64,000 bases of DNA from Alisma plantago-aquatica (GCA_963693085.1 OY856412.1:963880281-963944280), one strand, 5' to 3'. Shown: positions 47,740 through 59,968, counted from the first letter of the stretch. The notes: generated by a model not told the origin, from the sequence alone. Made by a program: numbers and translations.

Positions 47740-47751
47740 TGGTACCAGAGC
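47740..47751 (+). promoter_or_regulatory. Primer-binding site of Del-like internal region 1
   Basis: TGGTACCAGAGC lies 3 bases after the LTR end, one mismatch from TGGTATCAGAGC. In internal region 2 the same place (56885) reads TGGTATCAAATC. Confidence 0.82.
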
Positions 47752-48828
47752 TTAGGGTTTACTAAGTCTATAGGTACACTAGGACTTAGGATTAGGATGG
47801 TGACTAGGTGTTGAACATGACATGAACATGATGCATACTACCTAATATCAATATCTAGATGCCCTGGCCAGGTATTCAATTATTGAAGAAAAGGTAAGTG
47901 TGGAACTCTTAGATTGTTATCTTTCTTATTACTCTGATCAGATAGTTAGTTTGAAATGATCTAAAGAGCATAGTGGATAAGAAATGATGGTAAAAGTATC
48001 TTAACCCTACCCTTATGAAAGGTGAAAATCACATCGTAACTCGTCAAAAATCTTAATGTTTGGTGACTAAAGAGAAAGATACAACACCATGAAACCTAAA
48101 TCTGAATACAAATAAGCTAAACTTGAAGTTGTAATTCTAGAAGATAATGAAGTAAAAGAGAGATAAATATGTGCTTATGAAATGATTCAAGGTATCAAAC
48201 TCACATAAGAAGAAGAGAACTCCTGAGATGAGTATGATATGAGAAGATGAATAAGAACAATGACTAATGAATAAAGTGGAACTTGAGATAATTTCAAACC
48301 AAATCACATTAGTAAGAATGTGTTTATGTAAAAATTAACACGACACATGGAAGAGAGAAGGGGAGATGATGACTGTTAAATGAAGAAAATGTGAAATATA
48401 ATGAACTACCCCTGATTAAGATAATATACACATAAGAACAATAAATCATCATAAGAAAGAGTAGTGAAGTACGATAATCATGATATTCCAATGTTGATGG
48501 AAGGAAATCCAAATGAAAAAAGGTAAAATGATACATAAAAGTTGTAACTTGCATGAGCAAGATAGACCGGTCACCCCCTGTTAGTAACCAAGGGATAGTG
48601 TTGTTGGAAGTATGCTTTCCTTTGTGTTCTTTTCTTTCGGAGCACAATTTTTAAGTGGATATTATGCCACTTGGTATGCATGGATTAAATGTAATCCCGA
48701 GAGTGGATACCTTGGTGTGACACGTGGATATTTGGGCTATAGTTCCAAGATCATGATGTTTTGTGATGAACATGCTTTTGAGCCTTCCAAGAGTTAGGAA
48801 GACTCATCCTATACATTTTGAGTTGGTT

Positions 48829-49650
48829 ATGATGACGGAGATGAGGAATGAGACCATTTCCAAGGACAAATGGTTACTTCATCAGTTAACATGTGCTACA
48901 GTGTTTATCAAGATAGACCTGAGGTTAGGATATCATCAAATGAAGATCAGAGTGGGTGACATAAGTTGTATGGTCCTCGAGTTTAGGGTTGTGACATTTA
49001 GACTAACCAATGCATCAAAACTGTTTATGGACTTGAAGAACAGAGTGCTCAGGTTGAGTTCTTATGAGTTGTGGCAACTTTTGTTGATAACATCTCAAGG
49101 TACCTCAGAGATGGTCAGTAGCATGGACAACATCTTCACTAAGCCCTAGGATTGTTGGAGCAGCAACAACTGTGTGACAAGTTCAACAAGAGTGAGTTTG
49201 TGGTTGACTAAAGTGTCTTATCACGGTTAAGATATATCTGCCAAGTAGATTGTGTGAATCTAAGTAAGGTGAAGATAGTGTCGAAGTGGGAGCAGCCCCA
49301 AACATCAACTGAGATTTGAAGCTTCTTAAGTCTAGTAGGACTCTACATGAATTTTCATTCAAAACATCAGTGTCATTGCTTTACCCCTAACAAGGTTGAG
49401 CAGTAAAGGTGTTCCTTCTTGTATGGAATGCCAGGTGTCGGCATTGGTGTCAGCTTCCTTTCTAGATGTTGAAGAAGAAATTGACAAGTGTTCCAGTGTT
49501 AGTGTCGCCAAAACAAAGGGAAGGATACATCCTTTTGTAGTGCTTCAAGGGACAGTTTGGGATACATGCTAATAGGGTATATGGTCAACTAGGAAGTCAT
49601 CTTCATCAACGTTTGTATACATGACATAGTTATGCTCGTCAACTTATCAT
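48829..49650 (+). pseudogene. Gypsy reverse transcriptase-RNase H remnant, internal copy 1
   Basis: The frame to 49149 shows LLHQLTCATVFIKIDLRLGY and HQMKIRVGDI, EFRVVTFRLTNAS and LKNRVL, the RT fingers/palm (family FSKIDLRSGYHQLKI, GLTNAPA). The catalytic block continues one frame over as VVATFVDNISRYLRDG (family VVVFIDDILVYS), with the second catalytic Asp replaced by Asn. Then come KFNKSEF, KVKIVSKWEQPQTSTEI and, in other frames, SPKQREGYI, matching the RT connection and RNase H start. A stretch of about 240 bp before the first block, present in copy 2, is missing. It is non-functional. Confidence 0.85.
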
Positions 49651-50089
49651 GAAACATAACATACCAGCATCACTTTAGTAGGAAGATATATAGTTGAAAG
49701 TATCTTAGTTAGAAGGATCATGGACATAGCTACAAGTCAAATCAATGTTGCTACAACAAGACAAAGAAGTGTAGGTGAATGATACCATGATACAGGATAT
49801 CATATTAGAGTAGCACATCAGGGAGGATGATAGCTTCCATAGGTGACAAGACAACGTATGATTCTACAACCAGACAATGGTTCCAAATATTGATGGTTTG
49901 AGTGAGATAGTACCTAAGAAGAATCTTCTTTAACACATATGGTGTATCTGGTAAATACACAGATGTATCATTAAGCAAAGAACATGCAATGACAGTCAAG
50001 TATGGAATAAGGTATGACTCATATATGATCAACTACACAATTATCAACCAGTCAATAAGAAATATTAGAAGCCTACAGACATAAGTATA

Positions 50090-50545
50090 CCTTGGAGGTT
50101 CATCAAAGCCTTACGTGGCAGACAAATGGTCAATCAACCATTGAGATGATTGGAGAATCCTATAGGAACATATGCCCTTCAGTTCTTGACAGTTGGGGGA
50201 TATCCCCCTAATTGATTTAATTTATTACTATGAAAATCACCAGAGGAACATAGAAATGACACCTTGTGAAGTTATATGTGGTAAGAGATACATGATATTC
50301 CATGATTGGTAAAAGGAATTAAGTATGCTTCTGAGTGATGTGTTGACACAACAAACTATAGTGAGGGACATGACAAAGCAACAGATGGAAATAGTTCAGA
50401 ATGACATCTAGAGTTCCAAGTTGGAAGTTACTACCAGAGTTGTATAGGTTGCATAGTAGTTTCTACATTCCATGATTGAAGAAATGTCACCCTAATACAT
50501 GACCAGAGACACAAACAATGGATATAGAGATAGACGAGGATGTTT
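50090..50545 (+). pseudogene. Gypsy integrase C-terminal remnant, internal copy 1
   Basis: SLTWQTNGQSTIEMIGE (family HPQTDGQSERTIQTLED), YYENHQRNIEMTPCEVICGKR (family YNNSYHxSIxMxPYEALYGRR) and EFQVGSYYQ (family LEFxVGDxV) appear in order with stops between. A purine tract, TTATGAGGGGG (50549-50558), follows, where the solo LTR has inserted. Confidence 0.8.
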
Positions 50546-50558
50546 TCTTATGAGGGGG

Positions 50559-52194
50559 TGTTGGTTGTTTACACTAACGAGTTTCAATCCAAACAAAGGA
50601 TAGTTTACCCAACTTAACCAAACTCCGCAAGTATACGGAGGTAGTATAGTCAAGGTTGAACACAAGGAGCTTAGTTAATTTAATTTAGCACAACAACACT
50701 AAAGTTCAACAATCTAGATCGGTCTTAAGGAAAATAGAATGTTTGTCTAAAAGCATAAAACTCGGAATTTAACAACAGAAAATTCAGATTTTAACTAGCA
50801 AGCAAGAACCATTAAAAGAAGTTCGATTTCAGAATTATTAGGAATCTTGGACATTAGGATTTCATTCACATATCATAGCAATCAAAGGAACACAATAATT
50901 TAAACATACATAAGTTCTTGTTTCAAGGAAAGGTTGTGTTACATTTCACCTCCCGGTGTAAATGCAATGATCACAACTTAAAACAACACTCTCGTGTGTG
51001 AATTTCATTTTTTATCACAAACTATTCCTCAACTCATTCCTCTCTACCCTCGTAGAAGAGGAAGAGTTGCCAAGAAGAGCACCTCCATACATTCCTACTT
51101 ATCTTCCCATATCAAGCAAGAAAGCAGAAAACATGCACATAAAGTGGCCAGCGATACATGCAAGAAAAGAGTGAACCGGTACTTTCATGATAAAGAAATA
51201 GGAAACATAGTATTTAGTACGAAATTGCTTGTTCCATACATGCTATGACATGGGAGTTACTCTCCCATGCCTAAGAAAAGAATAATTACTCATCCATAAC
51301 CATGTCTAGCAGATTTGCTACAGAAATTTCAGTTCTAAACATGATTTAGAAGGGAAAAGACAAAGAGAACTAAAGATGTAACCACAAGAAGGAAGAATTT
51401 CGGCTTGAGGACGAAATTCTCCTTCTTTAGATGCTCCAAGACGGACTAGCTCCTTTCCCAAGAAGCTGCTCGAAGTTGGGAAAGCTTGGTTGCACCTTGG
51501 AGAAAACAATGGAGAAGTAGAGAGGAAGAAATGGTCTCCTTATGCAAGAAACCACCTTGGATCTCTCCAAAATCACCCTCCTCTGGTCTCCTCTAGCTCT
51601 GGGACGAGAGAAAACTCTTCAAATGACCGAACATAACCGTCCCTTGCCTTCCCTCCTTGTTTTAAAATCGAATTCTGAATTTTCATATTTCTGAAACTGC
51701 CAGGTGCACGCCGTACATCTGGGGTGCACGTCGTGCACCTGCAGTGTAGTTTGCATCGGACTGAACTGCGCACGACGTGCGCTGAGGATCTACATGTCGT
51801 GTGACTTTCCAAAACTTTCTTTGGTTATTTACGTTCCAGGTGCACGACGTGCATCGGTATGCACGCCGTGCGTTTGGCTTTCTGTGCACTTCTGGAAACT
51901 CGCACGCCGTGCGTTTTCTCTGTGCACGTTGTGCGTTCTTCTGGCTGAATGAACCATTTTTTCTCTGGAAAGGTACACGTCGTGCGTCTGTCTTGCACGC
52001 CATGCATTCTGATGTTTCAGCAGAATTAACTCCGAATTCAATTCTTTTTGTGGCAAATTTGCAATGCAAGTTATGAAATAAGTAGAATAACAAAAAGATG
52101 GCAAAAGTAATATGAAAAGAGATTGAATTATATTAGAATGAATCAAATTTGTGTGTGATAGAATGTGAAAAGATGATATATAAATCACACAACA
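50559..52194 (-). mobile_element. Solo LTR of a gypsy-type element
   Basis: It begins TGTTGGTTGTTTACAC and ends ATCACACAACA, with inverted tips TGTTG/CAACA. It is flanked by GGGGG at 50554-50558 and 52195-52199. The paralogous internal region 2 (59956-59972) shows the uninterrupted site. Near the left end CCGCAAGTATACGGAGGTAGTATAGT resembles the block at 35636 in the 35.6-kb LTR. Promoter order appears to be on the minus strand: a GCACGNCGTGC word array (51700-52010), then AT-rich DNA, then a purine-rich leader (51650 down to 51540). No internal domain or second LTR is present. Confidence 0.82.
51700..52010. repeat. Array of the near-palindromic word GCACG(A/C/T)CGTGC
   Basis: About a dozen copies include GCACGACGTGCG (51771), GCACGACGTGCA (51842), GCACGCCGTGCG (51861), GCACGCCGTGCG (51902) and ACACGTCGTGCG (51975). 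Because the word is self-complementary, open frames appear on both strands with CxxRRA/RRAxxC-like peptides; these are not genes. Confidence 0.9.
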
Positions 52195-52206
52195 GGGGGG
52201 TTTCTA

Positions 52207-55200
52207 TGTTGACCCAAGGTGACACATATAGGAGTTGACGAAGAAGAACATGATTCCTATGAGAGTTTTTTGACATCACCATGTGATGGAAGTAACCATG
52301 TAGAGGTTGTGGATAAAGTGCATAGGAGGTAACCATCTTTGCATGCCTTGGATTTCAAGGGTAAAACCCCTATTAGGGGTTTATGGTTGTAAGACCCCTG
52401 ACCTTGCTATTTGGTTGGTCATGCTTTCTTACCTAAATTGGATCCTTAAAACCTTAATCTAACCCCAATATGTGCTTTTATATCATGTGAAAAACCTATG
52501 TTTAAAGTTTGGTCCAGTTTGGACACTATTTGAGCAAGTTATGCAACTTTGTGCACACTTTGGACTTTTATGCAATTTACCCATATCTAAGGTTTTTCTT
52601 GCAATTTATAAAGTAATTTTTCCTCACATGTTCTCTTATCATTCTTGAGTTATTTTTACCTTGGGTCTCCTAGATGTACCTTGGTTTGATGGTGAAATCT
52701 ATCTAGAGTTAAGTTAGGGTTTTTCTCTCATAGATGAGCTACCTTGGAGGCCATAACTCAACAGTTCTCCTGGTTGAGATCTGATGGTTCTACTTGGGTT
52801 TTAGAATCTTATGGTGGTCCCTAGAGGTGTGATGGTCGGTGATTCTCTCTTTGTAGCTCCTTGGATCGATGGTTCACCTAGAGAGGTGCTCAAATGATGA
52901 TTTTTCACCTTTTGTGAATAAGGGTCCAAAATCGATGGTCACCATGCCTTCGAAATCAATGGCCACCCTGGGAAGTCATGATCCAATGGACCTATAAACT
53001 CCCACAACTAATGGACCTTCTGGCTTGCATGGAAGTGATGATTTTGACCATGAACACATGGCAAACATGGCTAGATACGTTAACCTTCTCTTATCTCTCA
53101 CTAATAGCCTTATATACCTCTCACATGCCACCCAAACGACCTCTTTAGGCTCTCTCTATTCCTTATTTATTCTTGGAGATTGTTCCTCTTGTTCCATTGT
53201 GGATAGGGAGCTCAAGGTAGAAGAATCAATTCGATCTTTCTTGCATGTGCACCTAGGGTTTGTATCTACCGTCTCCTTGAGCTTGTGGATCTTTCATAGC
53301 TTGTTCTTGACCTAAGCAAGTAATCGCTCCCTCTTTCCCTTCACTTTCCTTTCTGTCCTACCTCCTTCTCTCTTCTTCTTGGTCTCACCCATGGTGGTCT
53401 GTGGTGTAACTTGTGCTAGAGCTTAAAGAACACCCCTTTCTTGCTTCTTTGACCTAGGGTTTTGCTTCCTTTCTTGGACAAGGAGCTAGCTTGGCAGTGT
53501 GGAGTGCTCAAGCTAGGGTTTCTACCTTCTTTCCTCAATTTACCTTGCTGTTTAGAGCTTCATATTCACCCTAGAGGTGAGTTACATAACTTTCTTTACG
53601 TTTAGTTCTTACTACTAGCTTGCATGTACATGATCTATCTCTAAAAGGAAGTTCTAAATATAAAGATGCTACCTTTGTGCAGGGTTTGAGTTTTAAGTGA
53701 AGAATCTCGAGCAGTTTATCTTCTTGGATGAACCCTAAACCTTATTCACGAACCTTATTTAGTAGATGAATCCCTAGACCTTGCTTGTATTTGGAAAAAT
53801 GATGATTTTTTCTCTTCAAACGATGGTCACCACTTGAGGTTTTTGAGCTGATTTCCCTTCTTCTTTTACAACTCGATAGTTTGGTTCTTGGTGTCCCTCA
53901 TGTGACAATCGATGGTCATGGATTAGTTTCTATTTTGGGTTATCCCTTATGTACTCCCCCTCTCAAACAATTGTTTTACTCTCTCAAATGATGGTCCTTT
54001 GCTAATCTTGCTTCCCAATTTTAGAACTCGATGGTTTTGTACTTAGTGCTGTTTTGGTTGCATTTCTTGCACAACTGATGGCTTTGTCTTAGATTCTATT
54101 TGGACTCTTTTGTTGTAAACAAATGATGGTTTTTATTCTTCTTTAGTGTTGAACTCAATGGTTTTGTTTCCTCTCTAATTTGAAGGTTTTACCTTTGAGT
54201 TTGAAACTTGTTTCACCACATGTTTACCAAATTTGATGGTCATTCTGGGTCCAAACTTGATGGCTCTTCTGATTCCTCAAATGATGGTTTCTATGACTTC
54301 ATGATTTGATGGTTTCTCTAACCAATGGACCACAACTGATGGAGGCACCGGATGCCACAACCGATGGTGGTATTGGGTACCACAACCCAGGGTTGCACTG
54401 GCTCCTAAGGTTGATGGTGTCAACCAATGGTCCTTCTGGTTTCATGATCTGATGGTGGACCTAAGGTAATCAAACGATGGTAGACCTGAGGTCATCAAGT
54501 GATGGTGTTCTAAGGATATCAACCGATGGTGATTTTTGTGTTACCAATCGATAGCTTGACTAGGTTAAGTTGGTGACTCTTTTAGGTCACAACTTAATGG
54601 TTTTATTAGACATATGGTTCAAGGTTTTGGCTTGTATACCAACCGATTGATTTGTCTATCCCACATCCAATGGTCTTGAGTGAAGATCATGATTCAATGG
54701 TTTTGGTTTAATAATCCTAATCCGATGGATATTCTTGACCTTGTGCATCCATGATCCGATGGGGATGCTGTGTGTGAAGGATGTTCTTTGACCTAAGTAA
54801 GTGCATGAACTTATGGTTTAGTTTGAAGTGCTGATTTTTAATGTCACATCCACCTATCTTGTTGAACTTAACTTAATGCAATTAAGGAATATTCTCTCTA
54901 ATGTTTGTTGTAACCTTAATGTGTTAACTGGTGGTTATCATGGTCCTTATGGTTGATGCTTTATTATGCTAAACAATGCACTATAAGTATGATATTGTTC
55001 AATCTTACCTAGCCTTCTTGAATATTTTGATATAATGAAGGAATGCTCTTAATGCTATGATAACCCTGCTATGTTACCTCTGAGCATCTTTTAACTCTTT
55101 AAACAATATCACATTGAGCATGTGTATCACATGTATGGTGATGGTATGTTGAACCTTCTATAAGGTGTAGAAAGATAATGATGTTCTTATAGGAAATGAT

Positions 55201-56881
55201 GTGATGGTCTTAATGACCTTTAGGCATTTTTAGCCCTAATGAAGGTGTGATACTCTTCATGGTGTGACAGATTTATATCTTGTGATGGTTGATGACAAGT
55301 ATAATATCATGGATGGAAATGACTTGTATACTATGATATTGTGATCAGGAATATGTCTCGTGTGTTTTATATTTTTTGGAGTTGATATATATCAATGCTT
55401 GCGAGAATGAAACTAGGGTTTATATTTCCACTTATTTGATGCAACCTTAATTCACCCAATTGACATAACTAATCAAGTGAAACCCTAATCATGTAGTGCC
55501 CAAAGCCGCTAAACCATTCATTGTCAGAATTTGTTGGATGGGGAAATGAGTATTCTTAAGGGAAGATAGGAGTCACATACTATTAAGTATGTGTAGGTGT
55601 AGGGAGAGTACATCCTTGACATCCTGATTTCAAGGTTATGGGGGATGGTTGTGTTTGTGCCTCATTTTTTAGAACAGTTGATACTTGTACATATGTGATG
55701 GCTGAGGACAACTACAGTTGTACCTTGGATAATAGGGTTTTATATACCCTGTTTTCTAGTGTCTTTACCTTGATACCAAGGACTGGTTGGTGTTAGCAAC
55801 TTGACTATATGTCACTGCAGGCACCTTGACTGTTATGTCACTTCTTTTCACTCATACTGACTGAGGGTGGGAGATATTAGGATGATGACTCTCCTAGATC
55901 TTATACAAAACTAAATAGCACTTTACAGTGGATTGTTGGAGTCTAAGTGGTATACCTCAAACTCCCCAAGGCTTATAAAATATGCAATTCAGCCGTGTAG
56001 TATTTCTATTTAGGGTTATACACAATGCTTCACATTGGGTGATAACCATTGTTTGCTCTTTTCACATATAGATGATGTGTTGTACAATAAGAGAAGTATC
56101 CATGCTTATGTTGTTAGATATACTACTACTATTGGTTATGTTTATGATGATAGTTATCTCATGTTGTTAGCTATTCTTATATTGCTAGTCATGCTTATGC
56201 AGATAGTTGTGCTTATGTTGTTAGCTCTACTTGTGATGTAAATATGGTTAACCTATTATACATGCTAATACTGTTAGCTATGTTCATGATACTAGTTACA
56301 CTTTTATATAATCTACTCTATCTTTCTCATCTGCTTAATCTTCTTAACATGTTTAATTACTTTATCTATTATAATCAATAAGCGTTGTTGAGAGTTATAT
56401 ATCTCATTGGGACATGGGTCTCACATTGTTGATCACCACATCTTTTTAGGTGAATGACAACAGTGGTGGCAGAACCATGATAGTAAGGAGGAGTTGTGGT
56501 AATGTACCTTAGAGAAGGTTGTTTATATGTCTAGTGTGTCCTAGAGTCGTCCTTGTACTCTTAGTTCCAGGCGGGAATGTATGTATACAATGTTTCAATC
56601 GAATTGAGTTTTGGTAGCAAGTTGATGCTTATACATGTGATATATGTGGATAATGTTCTTCTATATGTATATATTGTGGCTAAGGCCACGGTGCAGTGGT
56701 AAAAGATACTTGGCATAATATATGAATACATGTAGGATGTTGGGCTTCTACAAAAATGTTCTTAAACACGTTTGGAATGTTTAATTAGTTTTAATTATCC
56801 CCTTTTCTACTATGTGGTTCATTAGTGAATGATCGTGTTTTTTGTTTTGAGTAATCTCATTAAGCGTGATGTGTTCTTTCA
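52207..56881 (+). repeat. Del-like LTR copy 2, complete (4675 bp)
   Basis: It begins TGTTGACCCAAGG after the purine tract and ends GTGTTCTTTCA just before the primer-binding site. At 4.7 kb this is long for a plant LTR. A TATATA box at 53111-53116 precedes a CT-rich, transcript-like stretch. GATGG-type words cluster on both sides (52760-53030 and 53810-54780). An open frame at 53025-53315 is kept in copy 3. Confidence 0.88.
53025..53315 (+). other. Open frame in the Del-like LTR, conserved between LTR copies
   Basis: A 96-codon frame starts MHGSDDFDHEHMANMARY and ends SLFLT. The equivalent frame in LTR3 (60777-61079, 100 codons) has the same start and stop, and the length difference is a multiple of three. 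No domain is recognised; it straddles the presumed TATA box at 53111. It may simply reflect LTR homology. Confidence 0.3.
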
Positions 56882-58079
56882 AGTTGGTATCAAATCTTAG
56901 GGTTTGATGAGTCTATAGGGACACTAGGACTTAGGACTTAGGATTAGGATGGTGACTAAGTGATGAACATGATGCATACTGCCTAATATCAGTACTTGGA
57001 TGCCATGTCTAGGTATTCAATTATTGAATAAAAGGTAAGTGTGGAACTCTTAGATTATTATCTTTCTAATTAATTTGATGAAACAGATAGTTTGAAACAA
57101 TCTAAAGAGAATTGAATAAGAAATGATGGTAAAAATATCTTAACCCTACCCTAAAGAAAGGTGAAAATCACATCATCACTTATCAAAAAAATTAATGTTT
57201 GGTAACTAAAGAGAGAGATATGACACCATGAAAACTAAATCTGATTACAAATAAGCTAAATAGGAGTTCTTGAAGTTGTAATACTAGAAGATAATGAAGT
57301 AAAAGGTAGATAAATATGTGCTAATGAAATGATTCAAGGTATAAAACTCACATAAGAAGAAGAGAACTCCTAAGATAAGTGTGATGTGAGAAGATGAATA
57401 ATAACAATGACAAATGAATAAAGTGGAACCTAAACTAATCTTAGATCAATTAACATGAGTAAGAAGGTGTTGATATAAAAATTAACATGACACATGGAAG
57501 AAATTAAAGGAGATGATCCTGGTTAATGAAGAAAACATGAAATATGATGAACTATCCCTAATAAGTGAATGTGAAACATGATAACATGAGAGAACATACA
57601 CACAAGAACAATGAATCATCACATGAAAGAGCAGTGAAGTATGATAATCATGATAAATCCTATGTTGATGGCAAGTAAGCCAAACAAAAAAGGTAAAATG
57701 ATACATAAAAGTTGTAACTTGCATGAGGAATAGAGAATCGGTAACCCCCTATTTGTAACCCTAGGATAGTGTTGTTGTGTTGTAGGAAGTGTGCTTTCCT
57801 TTGCATTCTTTATTTTCAGGGAACATCTTTAAAGTGGATCTTATGCCACTTGGTACACATGGATTCACTGAAATCTCGAAGTATACCTTGGTGTGACACA
57901 TGGATGTTTGGACTATAGTTACAAGATCAAGATGTTTTGTAAAGAACATGCTTTTTTAGCCTTCCAACAGTTAGGAAGACTCTTCCTTTACCTTTTGAGT
58001 AAGTTATGATGACAGATATGTGGATGAGACAAGGATGTGAGTTCATTATAGAGCATGAAGTGGATACTAAGGTGATGAG
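56882..58079 (+). other. Internal region 2, part before RT (gag and protease missing)
   Basis: The primer-binding site relic is at 56885-56896. The following 1.2 kb aligns with 47737-48828 and contains no gag or protease wording. Antisense frames present in both copies are shadows. Confidence 0.6.
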
Positions 58080-59000
58080 TCCTAGTATCCAGTGTGTACC
58101 AGTACTACTTGAGTTTGAAGATGTCTATCATATGAGCTTTCTGATGTTCCTCTTCCTTAAAGAGAGAGTTTGATGATTAAATCCTCCAAGTGTTGTTTGG
58201 AAAGAAGAGGAGTGATTCCATGATGATGTATATGGGCTATCGATAGCTAGACAAGACCAATGCTAAGGATAGATGGTTTTTTGATCAGTTAATAGGTGCT
58301 ACAATGTTTTTCCAAACAGACCCAAGGTTAGGATATCATTAGATGAAGATCAGAGTGGATGACACAAGTTGAATGGTCACTATGAGTTCAGGGTTGTATC
58401 GTATAGACTAACCAATGCATCAGTAGTGTTTATGTACTTGATGAATAGAGTGCTCATGTTGAGCTCTTATGAGTTGTGGAAAGTTTTATTGATTTCATCT
58501 CAAGGTACCTTAGAGATGGTCAGCAGCATGGACAACATCTTTGCTAAGCCCTAGGATTTTTGGAGCAGAACTAATTGTGTTCAGTTCAACAAGAGTGAGT
58601 TTGGGGTTGAGTAGAGTGTCTTCTTGGGCTTAAGATACATCTAGTAAATAGATTTTGTGAATCCAAGTAAGGTGAAGACTGTGTCAGAGTGGTAATAGAC
58701 CGAGACACTGACTAATATTTGAAGCTTATTAAGCCTAGCAGGATTCTATAGGAAAGTCCATTTAAAACATAAGCATTGTTGCTTTATCCCTAACAAGGTT
58801 GACTAGGAAAGGTGTTTCTTCTTGTATGGATGTCAGGTTTCAGTGTTGGCGCCAATGTTATATCTATATGTTGAATGAGAAATTGACAAGTGTTCCATTG
58901 TTAGTGTCGCCAAAACAAAGGGAAGGATGCATTGCCTTTTATAGTGCTTTAAGGGATGGTTTGGGATACGTGCCGACATGATATATATGGTCAACTTGGA
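58080..59000 (+). pseudogene. Gypsy reverse transcriptase-RNase H remnant, internal copy 2
   Basis: SIQCVPVLLEFEDVYH (about 58088; family VPVVxEFxDVFP) starts the region. Then come GYH-stop-MKI, GHYEFRVVSYRLTNASVVFM and LMNRVL. The catalytic block is one frame over as FIDFISRYLRDGQ, with the second Asp of the DD pair replaced by Phe. MTRKGV (58799), LTSVPLLVSPKQREGCI and RDGLGYVP (58890-58980) match the RNase H start. The frame break between LMNRVL and the catalytic block is at the same CTTATGAGTTGTGG as in copy 1, so it predates the duplication. Confidence 0.85.
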
Positions 59001-59469
59001 AGTCATCTTCATCAACGTTTGCAGACAAGACATAGTTATGCTCGTCAACTTATCATGAAATAGGACATACTGTCATCGGTTTAGTAGGAAGATGTACAGT
59101 TGGAAGTATCTCAGTTAGTAGGATTGTAGACAACTACATGTCAAATCAATGCTAATACAGTAGAACAAAGAAGTAAAGGTGGATGATACCATGATATAGG
59201 ACATTAGATTAGAGTAGCACAATGGGGAGCATGATAGCTTCCATAGATCAGGTGACAAGACAATGTATGATTCTACAACCAGACAAAGGTTCCATATATT
59301 GATGGTTTGAGTAAGATAGAACATGAGGAGACTCATCTTCAACATATGGTGTGTCGAGTAAATACAGAGATGTATTATAAGGTGAAGAACATGTAATGGA
59401 AGCCAATTATGGAACAAGGTGTGACACATAAATGATGTAGCCCACAAACAATTAATAAAAAACATTAGA

Positions 59470-59950
59470 AGCATGCAAAAATAAGGATAAAGTGGAAGTT
59501 CAACACATCCTTACATGGCATACAAATGGTTGGTCAACCATCCAGACGATTAGCGAATCTTCTAAGAACATATGCCCTATAATTATTGACAGTTTGGGGA
59601 TTTCCACCTGATTGATTGAATTGCTTACTACGACAACCACCAAAGGAATATAGACATGACATCTTGTGAATTTAAATATGGTAAGATATACATGACATTC
59701 CATGATTGGTAAAAGCAAGTAAGTATGACTTCTAAGTGATGTGTTGATACAATAGACTACATTGAGGGACATGATGATTCAACAATAGATGGAAACAGTT
59801 CCAAATGACAGCTAGTGTTCCAAGTTGGAAGTTACTACCAACGTTGTATAGGTTACATATCAGTTTCTACATTCTATGATTGAATAAGTGTCACCCTAGT
59901 ATAGGACCAGAGACACAGACAATCGAGATGGAGATGGATGAGGATGTTTT
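59470..59950 (+). pseudogene. Gypsy integrase C-terminal remnant, internal copy 2
   Basis: It aligns with 50090-50545 and shows the same decayed wording, HTNGWSTIQTISES-like near 59522 and GVSTLEV near 59817 in broken frames. It is followed by the purine tract TTATTATGAGGGGG (59951-59962) and the start of LTR3. Confidence 0.72.
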
Positions 59951-59968
59951 ATTATGAGGGGGTTCGTA

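Noticed and set aside
48324..48647. Antisense frame shared by both Del-like internals (also 57482-57724)
   Set aside because: Present in both only through duplication; frames are broken differently and no motif is seen.
51573..52188. Multiple frames on both strands in the solo LTR
   Set aside because: Generated by the self-complementary GCACGNCGTGC word array.
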